Shown piece after piece: positions 27,200 to 35,770 of a DNA stretch of 64,000 bases. The DNA comes from Thalassovita sp. (lineage in GTDB: Bacteria > Pseudomonadota > Alphaproteobacteria > Rhodobacterales > Rhodobacteraceae). Within the stretch, counting starts at the first letter, position 1, and each line of letters starts with the position of its first letter. The notes under the pieces are model-generated. The model saw only the letters and a list, made by a program, of their open reading frames with translations, was not told the DNA's origin and searched no databases. The stretch is from positions 1 to 64,000 of the forward strand of contig JARGPB010000016.1 of assembly GCA_029212905.1 (NCBI GenBank). Direction: 5' to 3'. Position numbers and translations under genes: made by a program.

Positions 27200-28360
27200 T
27201 CAGACCGGCAGCGCCAATTCCACCGCCCGCGCAAAGAACGACGCCCCCACCGGCGCCACCTTGTCGTTGAAATCAAACTGAGCCTGATGCAGCCCCGCCC
27301 CCGGTCCCGCGCCCAGGAACAGATAGGCCCCCGGACAGGCCCGCAGCAGATACGAGAAATCCTCGGCTCCCATTTCCCGCGGGTATTCCCCGTCAACCTG
27401 CGCCGCGCCCGCAATCTCGCCCGCGACATCCACGGCAAAGGCGGTCTTTTCCGCGTCATTCACCGTCGCCGGGTACCAGACCTCATAGTCCAGCTGCGCC
27501 TCGACCCCATAGGCCGGGCCCATACCCTCGACGATCTCCTGTAGCCTGCGGCGCACCATGTCCTGCACATTCGGGTCAAACGTCCGCACCGTCCCGTTGA
27601 TATAGGCGGTCTCGGGGATGATATTCTCGGCGCTGCCCGTGTGGATCTGCGTGACCGAGACCACCAGATCATCCAGAGCATAGCTGTTCCGGCTGCTGAT
27701 CGTCTGGATCGCCTGCACAATCGCCACCGTTGCCACCACAGGGTCGCGGGTGCCATGCGGCATGGCCCCATGTCCGCCCACACCTTTGACATGGATATGG
27801 AACGTGTCCACCGCCGCCATGATCGGTCCCGGCGTTGTAAAGAAGCTCCCCTCCTCAAACCCCGGCGCATTATGCAGCGCATAGACCTGCCCGATATCGA
27901 ACCGCTGGATAATGCCTTCCTCGACCATGACACCGCCGCCGCCGCCGTTCTCCTCGGCCGGTTGGAAGATCAGCGCCACGCGCCCCGCGAAATTCCGCGT
28001 CTCGGCCAGGTATTTCGCTGCCCCCAACAGCATCGTCGTGTGCCCGTCGTGCCCACAGGCGTGCATGACGCCCTCGACCTTGGACGCATAGTCAGCCCCG
28101 GTTTCCTCATGGATCGGCAGCGCGTCCATATCCGCCCGCAGCCCCACCGTCGGGCCATCCTGTTGCCCGTTGATCAGCGCCACAATCCCGGTTTTCGCGA
28201 TCCCTGTGTGGATTTCGTCCACGCCGAATTCACGCAGCCGCGCCTCGACAAATTCCGCCGTTTTGAAACAGTCGAACCCCAGCTCGGGGTGCTGATGCAA
28301 ATGGCGCCGCCATGCGGTCATCTGATCGGACAGACCGGCAATGCGATTGATGACAGGCAT
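27200..28360 (-). CDS. M20 family amidohydrolase (hippurate hydrolase-like)
   Basis: Two-zinc amidohydrolase or carboxypeptidase of the M20D group, which cleaves N-acyl amino acids. 386 residues from ATG 28360, with AGGAG 8 bases upstream; the open frame runs much further back through antisense mazG and is not used. Motifs: RRHLHQHPELGF, GLRADMDALPI, MHACGHDGHTTMLLGAA, PAEENGGGGGVMVEEG, and the dimerisation domain with GGHGAMPH. Substrate not identifiable. Confidence 0.92.
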   Translation of the reverse strand: MPVINRIAGLSDQMTAWRRHLHQHPELGFDCFKTAEFVEARLREFGVDEIHTGIAKTGIVALINGQQDGPTVGLRADMDALPIHEETGADYASKVEGVMHACGHDGHTTMLLGAAKYLAETRNFAGRVALIFQPAEENGGGGGVMVEEGIIQRFDIGQVYALHNAPGFEEGSFFTTPGPIMAAVDTFHIHVKGVGGHGAMPHGTRDPVVATVAIVQAIQTISSRNSYALDDLVVSVTQIHTGSAENIIPETAYINGTVRTFDPNVQDMVRRRLQEIVEGMGPAYGVEAQLDYEVWYPATVNDAEKTAFAVDVAGEIAGAAQVDGEYPREMGAEDFSYLLRACPGAYLFLGAGPGAGLHQAQFDFNDKVAPVGASFFARAVELALPV

Positions 28361-28423
28361 GGGTGGACTCCTTTGGGGCAAAACGTCAGTCTCCCACTCA
28401 ATCCCAATCACGGAGCCTCTGCA

Positions 28424-29254
28424 ATGCCCGATCACGACCTGATCCATGACCCCAATGGCGGGATGCCGCGTTTGCTGGAAATCATGCGCTGCCTGCGCGA
28501 TCCGCAGACCGGATGCCCCTGGGATATCGAACAGGATTTCAGCACAATCGCCCCCTATACGATCGAAGAAGCCTACGAGGTCGCCGACGCGATCGAGCGC
28601 CAGGCCTGGGACGAGCTGAAGGGCGAATTGGGCGATCTGCTGTTCCAATCGGTGTTCCACGCGCAGATGGCGACCGAAAAGGGCCTGTTCACCTTTGATC
28701 AGGTCGCCGACACCATGTCGGACAAGATGGTCGCCCGACATCCGCATGTGTTCGGCGACGAATCCCGCGATAAATCGGCCGAGCAGCAGACACAGGATTG
28801 GGAAACCATCAAAGCCGCCGAACGCGCCCAAAAGGCCCAGCAAGGCGCGCTGGACGGGGTCGCGGTGGGGCTTCCCGCGCTTTTGCGGGCGTACAAGTTG
28901 CAAAAACGCGCGGCGCGGGTGGGGTTCGACTGGCCCTCGACCGATCAGGTGATCGACAAGATCGCCGAAGAAGCCGCCGAGCTGCAAGAGGCCCGCGACA
29001 CCCTGACCCAGACCGAAGTCGAAGAAGAGTTTGGCGATCTTCTGTTCGTCATGGCCAATCTGGGCCGCCATCTGGGCGTCGAACCCGAGGCCGCCTTGCG
29101 TGCCGCCAATGCCAAATTCATCAAACGTTTCCAAGGCGTTGAAACCAAACTTTCCGAGATGGGCAAACGGCCCGAAGACTCGGATCTGGCTGAAATGGAT
29201 GCGCTGTGGGATGCGGTCAAATCCGAGCATCGCGCGGCGGCAAATAAAAGCTGA
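28424..29254 (+). CDS. mazG: Nucleoside triphosphate pyrophosphohydrolase MazG
   Basis: Cleaves NTPs to NMPs and pyrophosphate; linked to house-cleaning of non-canonical nucleotides and to ppGpp control. 276 residues with two MazG repeats: the first with CPWDIEQDFSTIAPYTIEEAYEVADAI and ELGDLLFQSVFHA, the second with KIAEEAAELQEA and EEEFGDLLFVMANL, each bearing the EExxE...D metal motif. The start is ATG 28424; the upstream open frame is antisense to the amidohydrolase gene. Confidence 0.95.
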   Translation: MPDHDLIHDPNGGMPRLLEIMRCLRDPQTGCPWDIEQDFSTIAPYTIEEAYEVADAIERQAWDELKGELGDLLFQSVFHAQMATEKGLFTFDQVADTMSDKMVARHPHVFGDESRDKSAEQQTQDWETIKAAERAQKAQQGALDGVAVGLPALLRAYKLQKRAARVGFDWPSTDQVIDKIAEEAAELQEARDTLTQTEVEEEFGDLLFVMANLGRHLGVEPEAALRAANAKFIKRFQGVETKLSEMGKRPEDSDLAEMDALWDAVKSEHRAAANKS

Positions 29255-29270
29255 TACAAACAATCAGGTA

Positions 29271-29299
29271 TTGACCTGACAAATTTTGTCAGATTAAAA
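29271..29299 (+). promoter_or_regulatory. Iron operator overlapping a promoter
   Basis: A perfect 17-bp palindrome CTGACAAATTTTGTCAG at 29276-29292 contains TGA-N9-TCA, the form of the RirA/IRO box predicted for alphaproteobacteria. It lies between a TTGACC -35 (29271-29276) and a TTAAAA -10 (29294-29299) spaced by 17 bp, and 46 bases before the start of an iron-binding protein gene. Repression when iron is plentiful is therefore likely; which regulator acts is inference. Confidence 0.75.
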
Positions 29300-29337
29300 A
29301 CCCCCAACAAAACACGCGAAAACCCAAGGGGACCCAC

Positions 29338-30351
29338 ATGTTCGTGACACCAAAATCCATTCTGGCCGGCGCTCTGGCTGTTCTGACGGCCGCGCCCGCG
29401 CTGGCCGAAGACGTCAATCTGTATTCCTATCGTCAGCCCGACCTGATGAAGCCCCTGACCGACGCGTTCACCGCCGAAACCGGGATCAACGTCAATGTGG
29501 CCTACCTGAACAAAGGCATGGTCGAACGCCTCAGCGCCGAGGGCAAACGCTCGCCTGCCGATCTGGTGCTGACCGTTGACATCTCGCGTCTGGCCGCTGT
29601 GGTCGAGGCCGGCCTGACCCAGCCCGTGCACTCGGATGTGCTGGCCGCCAACGTCCCCGCCGCCTATCACGACCCCGAGGGCCACTGGTGGGGCATGACC
29701 ACCCGCGCCCGCGTCGTCTATGCATCCAAGGACCGCGTGGCCGAGGGCGACGTCACCACCTATGAGGACCTGACCGATCCCAAATGGCAGGGCCGCATCT
29801 GTACCCGCTCGGGGACGCATGCCTATAACGTCGCGCTGACCGCCGCCTATCTGCATCACCACGGCGAAGAGGCCACCAAGACCTGGCTGGAAGGCGTCAA
29901 AGCCAACCTCGCGCGCAAACCTCAGGGCAACGACCGCGCCCAGGTCAAGGCCATCTGGGCCGGCCAGTGCGACATTGCCATCGGCAACACCTATTACATG
30001 GGTAAAATGCTGGAAGACCCCGAACAGCAGGCCTGGGCCGACAGCGTGAATATCGTCTTCCCCGTGTTCAAGGACAGCGGCGCGCATGTGAACATCTCGG
30101 GTGTGGCGATGACCAAATACGCCCCCAACAAGGAAAACGCGCTCAAGCTGATGGAATTCCTGTCCTCGCCCACCGCCCAGAAAATCTATGCCGAGGCCAA
30201 CTATGAATACCCGATCGCGCCCGGCTCAGAGCCCGGTGAGCTGGTCAAAAGCTGGGGGGATTTCACCGCCGATGACGTGAACCTGATGGATCTGGCCAAA
30301 CTGCGCCCCGCCGCGCTGAAACTGATCGAACAGGTCGATTTCGACGGCTGA
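29338..30351 (+). CDS. Ferric iron ABC transporter substrate-binding protein
   Basis: Periplasmic protein that captures Fe3+ for an ABC permease (FbpA/FutA/AfuA type). 337 residues with a signal peptide cut after APALA. The mature protein begins EDVNLYSYRQPD and contains the adjacent ligand tyrosines in GNTYYMGKML and the family segment DLVLTVDISRL. No permease or ATPase gene follows, so it must work with a transporter encoded elsewhere. The iron operator just upstream and the terminator after it show a single-gene iron-regulated unit. Confidence 0.93.
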   Translation: MFVTPKSILAGALAVLTAAPALAEDVNLYSYRQPDLMKPLTDAFTAETGINVNVAYLNKGMVERLSAEGKRSPADLVLTVDISRLAAVVEAGLTQPVHSDVLAANVPAAYHDPEGHWWGMTTRARVVYASKDRVAEGDVTTYEDLTDPKWQGRICTRSGTHAYNVALTAAYLHHHGEEATKTWLEGVKANLARKPQGNDRAQVKAIWAGQCDIAIGNTYYMGKMLEDPEQQAWADSVNIVFPVFKDSGAHVNISGVAMTKYAPNKENALKLMEFLSSPTAQKIYAEANYEYPIAPGSEPGELVKSWGDFTADDVNLMDLAKLRPAALKLIEQVDFDG

Positions 30352-30377
30352 TCCCCATCCTTCGGATCTCTTGTCAG

Positions 30378-30403
30378 CGGCCCTGCATCTGCGGGGCCGT
30401 TTT
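30378..30403 (+). terminator. Terminator after the iron-binding protein gene
   Basis: Inverted repeat CGGCCC/GGGCCG with a 10-base loop followed by TTTT, 26 bases after the stop codon. Confidence 0.7.
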
Positions 30404-30516
30404 CGTCTTGGCCCCCTATCCGCACATATGACAGCGGGATTTCTCTGGTCCGGGTCACAGGATATGGACTTTGGCCGGGTTCCGCGTCAGGGTCGCGCCG
30501 AAACAGGAGATGCGGG

Positions 30517-31458
30517 ATGCAACGCCACAGGATCATCATTGATACGGACCCCGGACAGGACGATGCCGTGGCCATCTTGCTGGCGCTGGCCAGCCCCGAG
30601 GAAATCGACGTTCTGGGGATCACAGCCGTCGCGGGCAACGTGCCTCTGACGCTGACCGCCCTGAACGCGCGCAAGGTCTGCGAACTGGCGGGCCGCCCCG
30701 ATATTCCGGTCTTTGCGGGCTGCGACCGTCCCCTGGGGCGCGATCTGGTCACCGCAGAGCATGTGCATGGCAAAACCGGGCTGGACGGACCTGTCCTGCC
30801 CGAACCTCAGATGCCGCTTCAGGACCAGCACGCCGTGGATTTCATCATTGATACGCTACGCGCCCAGCCCGCTGGCTCGGTCACGCTGTGTCCTTTGGGG
30901 CCGCTGACCAATATCGCCATGGCCTTCGAGAAAGCCCCCGACATCATCCCCCGCGTGCGCGAAATCGTGCTGATGGGCGGGGCGTATTTTCAGGTTGGCA
31001 ACATCACCCCCACCGCCGAGTTCAACATCTACGTTGATCCTCAGGCCGCGCGGATCGTGTTTCGGTCGGGCGCGCCCCTCGTGGTGATGCCGCTGGACGT
31101 GACCCACAAGGCGCTGGTCACCCGCGCGCGCAACGATGCCTTCCGCAATATCGGCAATCGCGTGGGCCCGGCCGTCGCCCAGATGACCGACTTTTTCGAA
31201 CGTTTCGACAAGGAAAAATACGGCAGCCTGGGCGCGCCCCTGCACGATCCCTGTGTGACGGCCTATCTGATCCGCCCTGACCTGTTTTCCGGCCGCCACA
31301 TCAATGTCGAGATCGAAACCGGATCCGAGCTGACCATGGGCATGACCGTCGCCGACTGGTGGCGCGTCACCGACCGCGCGCCCAATGCGCTGTTCATGGG
31401 GGATATTGATGCGGACGGGTTCTTTGATCTGTTGACCGATCGGCTGGCCCGCCTGTGA
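30517..31458 (+). CDS. Nucleoside hydrolase
   Basis: Calcium-dependent hydrolase that splits ribonucleosides into base and ribose (IunH/RihA family). 313 residues. The DTDPGQDDA calcium motif lies at residues 9-17, with MGGAYFQVGNITPTAEFNIYVDPQAA in the middle and HDPCVTAYL near the end, all expected. Specificity cannot be read from sequence. AGGAGATG precedes the start. It overlaps the next gene by four bases (GTGA). Confidence 0.92.
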   Translation: MQRHRIIIDTDPGQDDAVAILLALASPEEIDVLGITAVAGNVPLTLTALNARKVCELAGRPDIPVFAGCDRPLGRDLVTAEHVHGKTGLDGPVLPEPQMPLQDQHAVDFIIDTLRAQPAGSVTLCPLGPLTNIAMAFEKAPDIIPRVREIVLMGGAYFQVGNITPTAEFNIYVDPQAARIVFRSGAPLVVMPLDVTHKALVTRARNDAFRNIGNRVGPAVAQMTDFFERFDKEKYGSLGAPLHDPCVTAYLIRPDLFSGRHINVEIETGSELTMGMTVADWWRVTDRAPNALFMGDIDADGFFDLLTDRLARL

Positions 31459-31901
31459 CCGCCCTGCATCTGGCCCGCCCCCAGGACATGGACCGCCTGT
31501 TGCCCATGGTCACCGCCTTCCAAGAGGAGCTGGGCATTGATCTGGCCCCCGACACCCGCCACGCCGGGCTGGCGCCCCTCCTCGAAGGTTCGCCCCATGG
31601 GGTGGCCTATCTGATCGGGCCACAACGCGCGCCCATCGGCTATGTGGTGATCTGTTTCGGCTGGTCGCTGGAATTCGGCGGCATGGACGGGTTCGTGGAT
31701 GAAATCTATATCCGCCCCGGCGTGCGCGGCCGTGGCATCGGCTCCGAAGTTCTGACCTCCCTGCCCAAAGCCCTGTCCGGCGCCGGGCTCAAGGCGCTCC
31801 ACCTCGAGGTCAGACGCGACGACGCGAATACCCGCCGCCTGTACGAAAGGCTCAGGTTCCGCCCGCGCGAGGATTACATGTTGATGACCCTTCGACCTTA
31901 A
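31455..31901 (+). CDS. GNAT family N-acetyltransferase
   Basis: 148 residues. Acetyl-CoA-binding motif A appears as EIYIRPGVRGRGIGSEVL (about 95-112), followed by the LHLEVRRDDANTRRLYERLRF segment typical of the fold. GTG 31455 overlaps the nucleoside hydrolase stop, so the two are translationally coupled, but no shared pathway is obvious. Substrate unknown. Confidence 0.85.
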   Translation: MTALHLARPQDMDRLLPMVTAFQEELGIDLAPDTRHAGLAPLLEGSPHGVAYLIGPQRAPIGYVVICFGWSLEFGGMDGFVDEIYIRPGVRGRGIGSEVLTSLPKALSGAGLKALHLEVRRDDANTRRLYERLRFRPREDYMLMTLRP

Positions 31902-31942
31902 TCCCCCTTGCCTAGGCCCGCCAACGCGATAGGTGCTGTGAC

Positions 31943-33358
31943 ATGACAGTCAATATTCCGTTCCAGAACAGCTATGCCACCCTGCCGCCCCGGTTTTATG
32001 CGCGCGTTTTGCCCACCCCCGTGGCCGCGCCGCAGATGCTGGCCTTCAATCAGGCGCTGGCCGACAGCCTGAATATCACCGCCGATGACGACATGGCGCA
32101 GGTGTTCTCTGGCAATGAAATCCCCGCAGGCGCCGAACCCCTGGCCCAGGCCTATGCCGGACATCAATTCGGCGGGTTTTCCCCCCAGCTGGGCGACGGT
32201 CGCGCCATCCTGCTGGGCGAGGTCACGGGTAAAGACGGCCACCGCTATGACATCCAGCTCAAAGGCTCTGGCCCCACCCCCTTCAGCCGTCGCGGCGACG
32301 GGCGCGCCTGGATGGGGCCGGTTCTGCGTGAATATGTGATGTCCGAGGCCATGCACGCCCTGGGCATCCCCACGACCCGCGCCCTGGCCGCCGTCAGCAC
32401 GGGCGAACGCATCCAACGCGAGCGCGCCTATCCCGGCGCCATCCTGACCCGCGTGGCCTCCAGCCACCTGCGCGTCGGCACCTTCCAGTATTTCGCCGCC
32501 CGTCAGGACACCGAGGCCCTGAAGATCCTGTTCGACTATACCCGCGCGCGTCACTACCCCGACGCCGAAACCCCGCTGGACCTGCTGCAACAGGTCATCG
32601 CGCGGCAGGTGGCGTTGGTCACGCATTGGCTGTCGATCGGGTTCATCCATGGGGTGATGAACACCGATAACACCTCCCTCAGCGGTGAAACCATCGACTA
32701 CGGCCCAGCCGCCTATATGGACAGCTACCACCCGGTCACGGTCTATTCCTCGATCGACCAAAATGGCCGCTATGCCTATGATAACCAAGCCAACATTCTG
32801 GGATGGAACATGGCGCAACTGGCCACCTCTCTGATCCCGCTGATGCCCGATGCTGACCGCGCGATCAAGGATTTCACCGACACGGTCAACGCCATGGCCG
32901 ACCAGCTCAAATCCGCCTGGCGCCACCGCTTCGGCCAGAAAATCGGCCTGTCAGATGCGACAGCCCAGGACGGCCCCCTGATCCAGGATCTCCTGAACCT
33001 CATGGCGGACAATCAGGCCGATTTCACCAACACCTTCCGCGCGCTGGCCACTGGCCACGCCCCGCGCGACCAATTCACCACCCCCACCGCATTCGACACA
33101 TGGCACGCCCGCTGGCAGGCCCGCCTTGCCACCGAATCCGATCCCCAAACCTTGATGCAGGCCACGAACCCCGCCTTTATCCCGCGCAATCACCAGATCG
33201 AACACATGATCCAAGCCGCGGTCAACGGCGATATGGCCCCGTTCCACCGCCTCAACACGGTGCTCGCCACGCCCTATCAGGACCAGCCAGACGCTCAGGA
33301 CCTGACGCGCCCGCCCCTCGCATCCCAGGTCGTCCATCAGACCTTCTGCGGGACCTAA
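31943..33358 (+). CDS. selO: Protein adenylyltransferase SelO (YdiU family)
   Basis: Pseudokinase that transfers AMP from ATP to hydroxyl side chains of proteins, linked in other bacteria to oxidative stress. 471 residues, the usual bacterial size. Landmarks are SPQLGDGRAILLGE, DIQLKGSGPTPFSRRGDGRA, REYVMSEAMHALGIPTTRAL, the catalytic-loop segment HGVMNTDNTSLSG and DYGPAAYMD. No in-frame TGA or selenocysteine signal occurs; bacterial SelO proteins commonly lack Sec. Confidence 0.93.
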   Translation: MTVNIPFQNSYATLPPRFYARVLPTPVAAPQMLAFNQALADSLNITADDDMAQVFSGNEIPAGAEPLAQAYAGHQFGGFSPQLGDGRAILLGEVTGKDGHRYDIQLKGSGPTPFSRRGDGRAWMGPVLREYVMSEAMHALGIPTTRALAAVSTGERIQRERAYPGAILTRVASSHLRVGTFQYFAARQDTEALKILFDYTRARHYPDAETPLDLLQQVIARQVALVTHWLSIGFIHGVMNTDNTSLSGETIDYGPAAYMDSYHPVTVYSSIDQNGRYAYDNQANILGWNMAQLATSLIPLMPDADRAIKDFTDTVNAMADQLKSAWRHRFGQKIGLSDATAQDGPLIQDLLNLMADNQADFTNTFRALATGHAPRDQFTTPTAFDTWHARWQARLATESDPQTLMQATNPAFIPRNHQIEHMIQAAVNGDMAPFHRLNTVLATPYQDQPDAQDLTRPPLASQVVHQTFCGT

Positions 33359-33408
33359 GCCCCTTTCATCTTGCTAAAAATACTCACTGCACAGCCTCGC
33401 CGCAGGCG

Positions 33409-34293
33409 CTAGGCCCGTTTGGGGCGGTTGATCAGCACAATCCCGATTGCGACTAGCCCCAGCGCGATCACCACCCTTGGCCCCACGCTTTCGCCCAGCA
33501 CCAGCCAGCCCAGAACCACGCTCAGCACCGGCGACAGAAAGGCAAAGCTCGCCACCCCCGAGGCCGGATAGATCTTGATCAGGAATACCCAGAACAGGAA
33601 ACCGAAACTGGCCACCGCGAAAATCTGATAGCCCAGCCCGATCACATGCCACAGTGTCGGCTCGCGCAGGAACGGCCCGAACAGCGGCGCCACCGCCATC
33701 AGCACCACGGCTGACACCCCCAGTTGCCAGCTCAGTTGGGTTTCCGCCCGCATCCGCGACAATTTGCTCAGCCGCAACACCAGCGCCAGCCCGGCCCAGC
33801 CGAATGCCCCCGCCAGCGCCGCCAGATCACCCGCCAGGTTCGCCTCTCCTCCGGGGCGTTGCGACAGCACCAGCGCCACGCCGCCCATCGCAAAGACCAG
33901 CCCCAGCACCCGGATCGGGGTCAGCCGTTCCGCCGGCAGCAGGAAATGCGCCGCGACCGACAGGATCACCGGCATCGAGTAAAACAGGATCGAGGCCCGC
34001 GCGACCGTGGTGTGATCCAGCGCCCAGAACAACGCGATGAACTCTCCTGCGAACAGCGCGCCCAGCAACAGCCCCGGCCAGACCGTGTCCCGCGACAGCT
34101 CCAGCTTGATGCCCCGGACCCGCATCCAGACCATCAGCACCGCAAAGGCCGCGACAGACCGCACCCCCGCCATGAATACCGGCTGAAAGCCCACGGTCCC
34201 CAGCTTTACCACCACCTGGTTAAAGGCCAGCACAGTCGAGAAACAAAGTAGGGAAATCGCCCCAAAGGCGTCGATAGAGGTTTTGCGTTCCAT
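33409..34293 (-). CDS. DMT superfamily transporter (EamA)
   Basis: 294 residues with ten hydrophobic segments in two EamA halves, the drug/metabolite transporter layout. The start is taken at the ATG 34293 (MERKTSIDAFG); the open frame extends 12 codons to a TTG without a visible ribosome binding site. Substrate unknown; RhaT/YdcZ-like exporters of amino acids and metabolites share the fold. Last gene before the convergent selO. Confidence 0.85.
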   Translation of the reverse strand: MERKTSIDAFGAISLLCFSTVLAFNQVVVKLGTVGFQPVFMAGVRSVAAFAVLMVWMRVRGIKLELSRDTVWPGLLLGALFAGEFIALFWALDHTTVARASILFYSMPVILSVAAHFLLPAERLTPIRVLGLVFAMGGVALVLSQRPGGEANLAGDLAALAGAFGWAGLALVLRLSKLSRMRAETQLSWQLGVSAVVLMAVAPLFGPFLREPTLWHVIGLGYQIFAVASFGFLFWVFLIKIYPASGVASFAFLSPVLSVVLGWLVLGESVGPRVVIALGLVAIGIVLINRPKRA

Positions 34294-34335
34294 GCGCGCC
34301 ACCAAAGGGCGGAACGCCACCGCCGTCAATCGCGA

Positions 34336-34971
34336 TTATTTCTTTGATCGTCGAAACAGGTCGGGGTTGCGGCGCACGAATTCGTCGATCACGCCAATCG
34401 GCCCGCCATAGGCCTGCCCCTTCAGGTAAAACCACCCCAAAGTCGCGCCGATCAGCGCCCCGATCATATCAACGATCAGGTCGCCCATCGTGTCCAGCAG
34501 CCCGGATTTCTGCATGTTCAGGCCGAATATCTGATCCATGCCGAACTCGAACACCTCCCAGACCACGCCCACAGCGATGGCAAAGCAAAAGGCGAAAAAC
34601 GCCACGGCTATTGGGGGGGCTGCGAACCTGTCGCCCTGAAACATCATAAAGACCAGCACGAATCCGATCAGCCCGAATCCCACCGCGCTGCCGCCATGCA
34701 TGGCGATGTCCCACCACCAGAACCGTGTATAGAAATCAAAGACTTCACCCAGAAACAACGTGCCCGCCACGAACAGCGCAATCGCCGCGATGAAACTGGG
34801 CGGCACCCGGACGGCGGCCCATTTCGCCAGCCACAAGGGCGCCAGCGACAGCCCCAGCGTGAGCAGCGCCACGAACGCCAGCGACCAGCGCGCCGTCACC
34901 AGGGCGCCTGCCGCCAAAATCAGCAGCAGCCCCCAGACGATCCGTGCCAGCCATGTCTGTTCCTTGAACAC
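34336..34971 (-). CDS. Integral membrane protein, YjdF/DUF2238-like
   Basis: 211 residues with about six membrane segments. The middle has WWWDIAMHGGSAVGFGLIGF and VVWEVFEFGMDQIFGLNMQKSG...DTMGDLIVDMIGALIGA, with conserved charged residues inside helices, a pattern of the DUF2238/YjdF membrane family of unknown function. GTG 34971 is preferred as start because AAGGAAG lies 7 bases upstream and the longer frame would run into the divergent gene at 35010. Confidence 0.75.
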   Translation of the reverse strand: MFKEQTWLARIVWGLLLILAAGALVTARWSLAFVALLTLGLSLAPLWLAKWAAVRVPPSFIAAIALFVAGTLFLGEVFDFYTRFWWWDIAMHGGSAVGFGLIGFVLVFMMFQGDRFAAPPIAVAFFAFCFAIAVGVVWEVFEFGMDQIFGLNMQKSGLLDTMGDLIVDMIGALIGATLGWFYLKGQAYGGPIGVIDEFVRRNPDLFRRSKK

Positions 34972-35009
34972 CGCGTGACTTCCTTTCCGGCCCGTGCTGT
35001 AGTCCCTAC

Positions 35010-35708
35010 ATGACCGCATCTATGCTTAGGATTGCAAGCTACAACCTCCAGAAATGCATCGGCATGGACCTGCGCCGCCGCCCGGATCGCTCGCTTTCGG
35101 TGATCAATGCGCTGGGGGCGCAGATCGTCGTGCTGCAAGAGGCAGACAAGCGCCTGCCCCCCCGTCCCGCCGCCTTGCCCCACGATATGATCGAGACAGA
35201 CGGCTGGCGCATCCTGCCCTTTGGCCAGCCCGGAGGCTCGCTGGGGTGGCACGGCAACGCCATGCTGGTGCGCCCCGGCATCACGTTGCTGGACAGCGCG
35301 CATCTGGACCTTCCGGGGCTTGAGCCGCGCGGCGCGATCCGAGCAGATCTTGGCACGCCTTTGGGGCCGCTCAGGGTCATCGGCACGCATCTGGGGCTGA
35401 TCCGGCGCTATCGGGTGATGCAGATCGCGGCGATTTCCCGGCATCTGGCCGGGCTGCCTTTGTGGCCCACCGTGCTGGCCGGCGATCTGAATGAATGGGG
35501 GGCGATTACCGCGATGGATACCGCCGCCCAGGGACTGCATTTCGCCGCCACTCCGCGCAGCTATCCCGCGCCGCGCCCGGTCGCCAGGCTGGATCGGTTC
35601 GCCCTGACGCCCGACCTGCGCGCCCAAGCCACCGGCACGCCCCGCGCCCAGCCCGTCCGCGTCGCCAGCGACCACCTGCCCGTCTGGGCCGACCTGACGC
35701 GCGCGTGA
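35010..35708 (+). CDS. Endonuclease/exonuclease/phosphatase family protein
   Basis: 232 residues with the EEP signature residues in order: IASYNLQKCIG (Asn), VLQEAD (Glu), GTHLGL, GDLNEW (Asp, Asn) and SDHLPVWADL (Asp-His). No signal peptide or membrane segment. Members include DNA repair nucleases and lipid or inositol phosphatases, and the substrate cannot be told here. A CPA1 antiporter gene follows by 62 bases. Confidence 0.88.
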   Translation: MTASMLRIASYNLQKCIGMDLRRRPDRSLSVINALGAQIVVLQEADKRLPPRPAALPHDMIETDGWRILPFGQPGGSLGWHGNAMLVRPGITLLDSAHLDLPGLEPRGAIRADLGTPLGPLRVIGTHLGLIRRYRVMQIAAISRHLAGLPLWPTVLAGDLNEWGAITAMDTAAQGLHFAATPRSYPAPRPVARLDRFALTPDLRAQATGTPRAQPVRVASDHLPVWADLTRA

Positions 35709-35770
35709 TCCCGCTTCACCGGGGCGCGAAACCATGCTAGCCCATTGGCCAAACATCAGGAATTTCCTCA

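Noticed and set aside
28361..29263. N-terminal extension of the amidohydrolase to 687 residues
   Set aside because: This part is antisense to mazG, and ATG 28360 has a good ribosome binding site at the family's usual start.
31943..33358. Selenocysteine in SelO, possibly linked to UGA readthrough in cas9
   Set aside because: SelO here has no in-frame TGA and no selenocysteine insertion machinery is in view; bacterial SelO proteins usually lack it.
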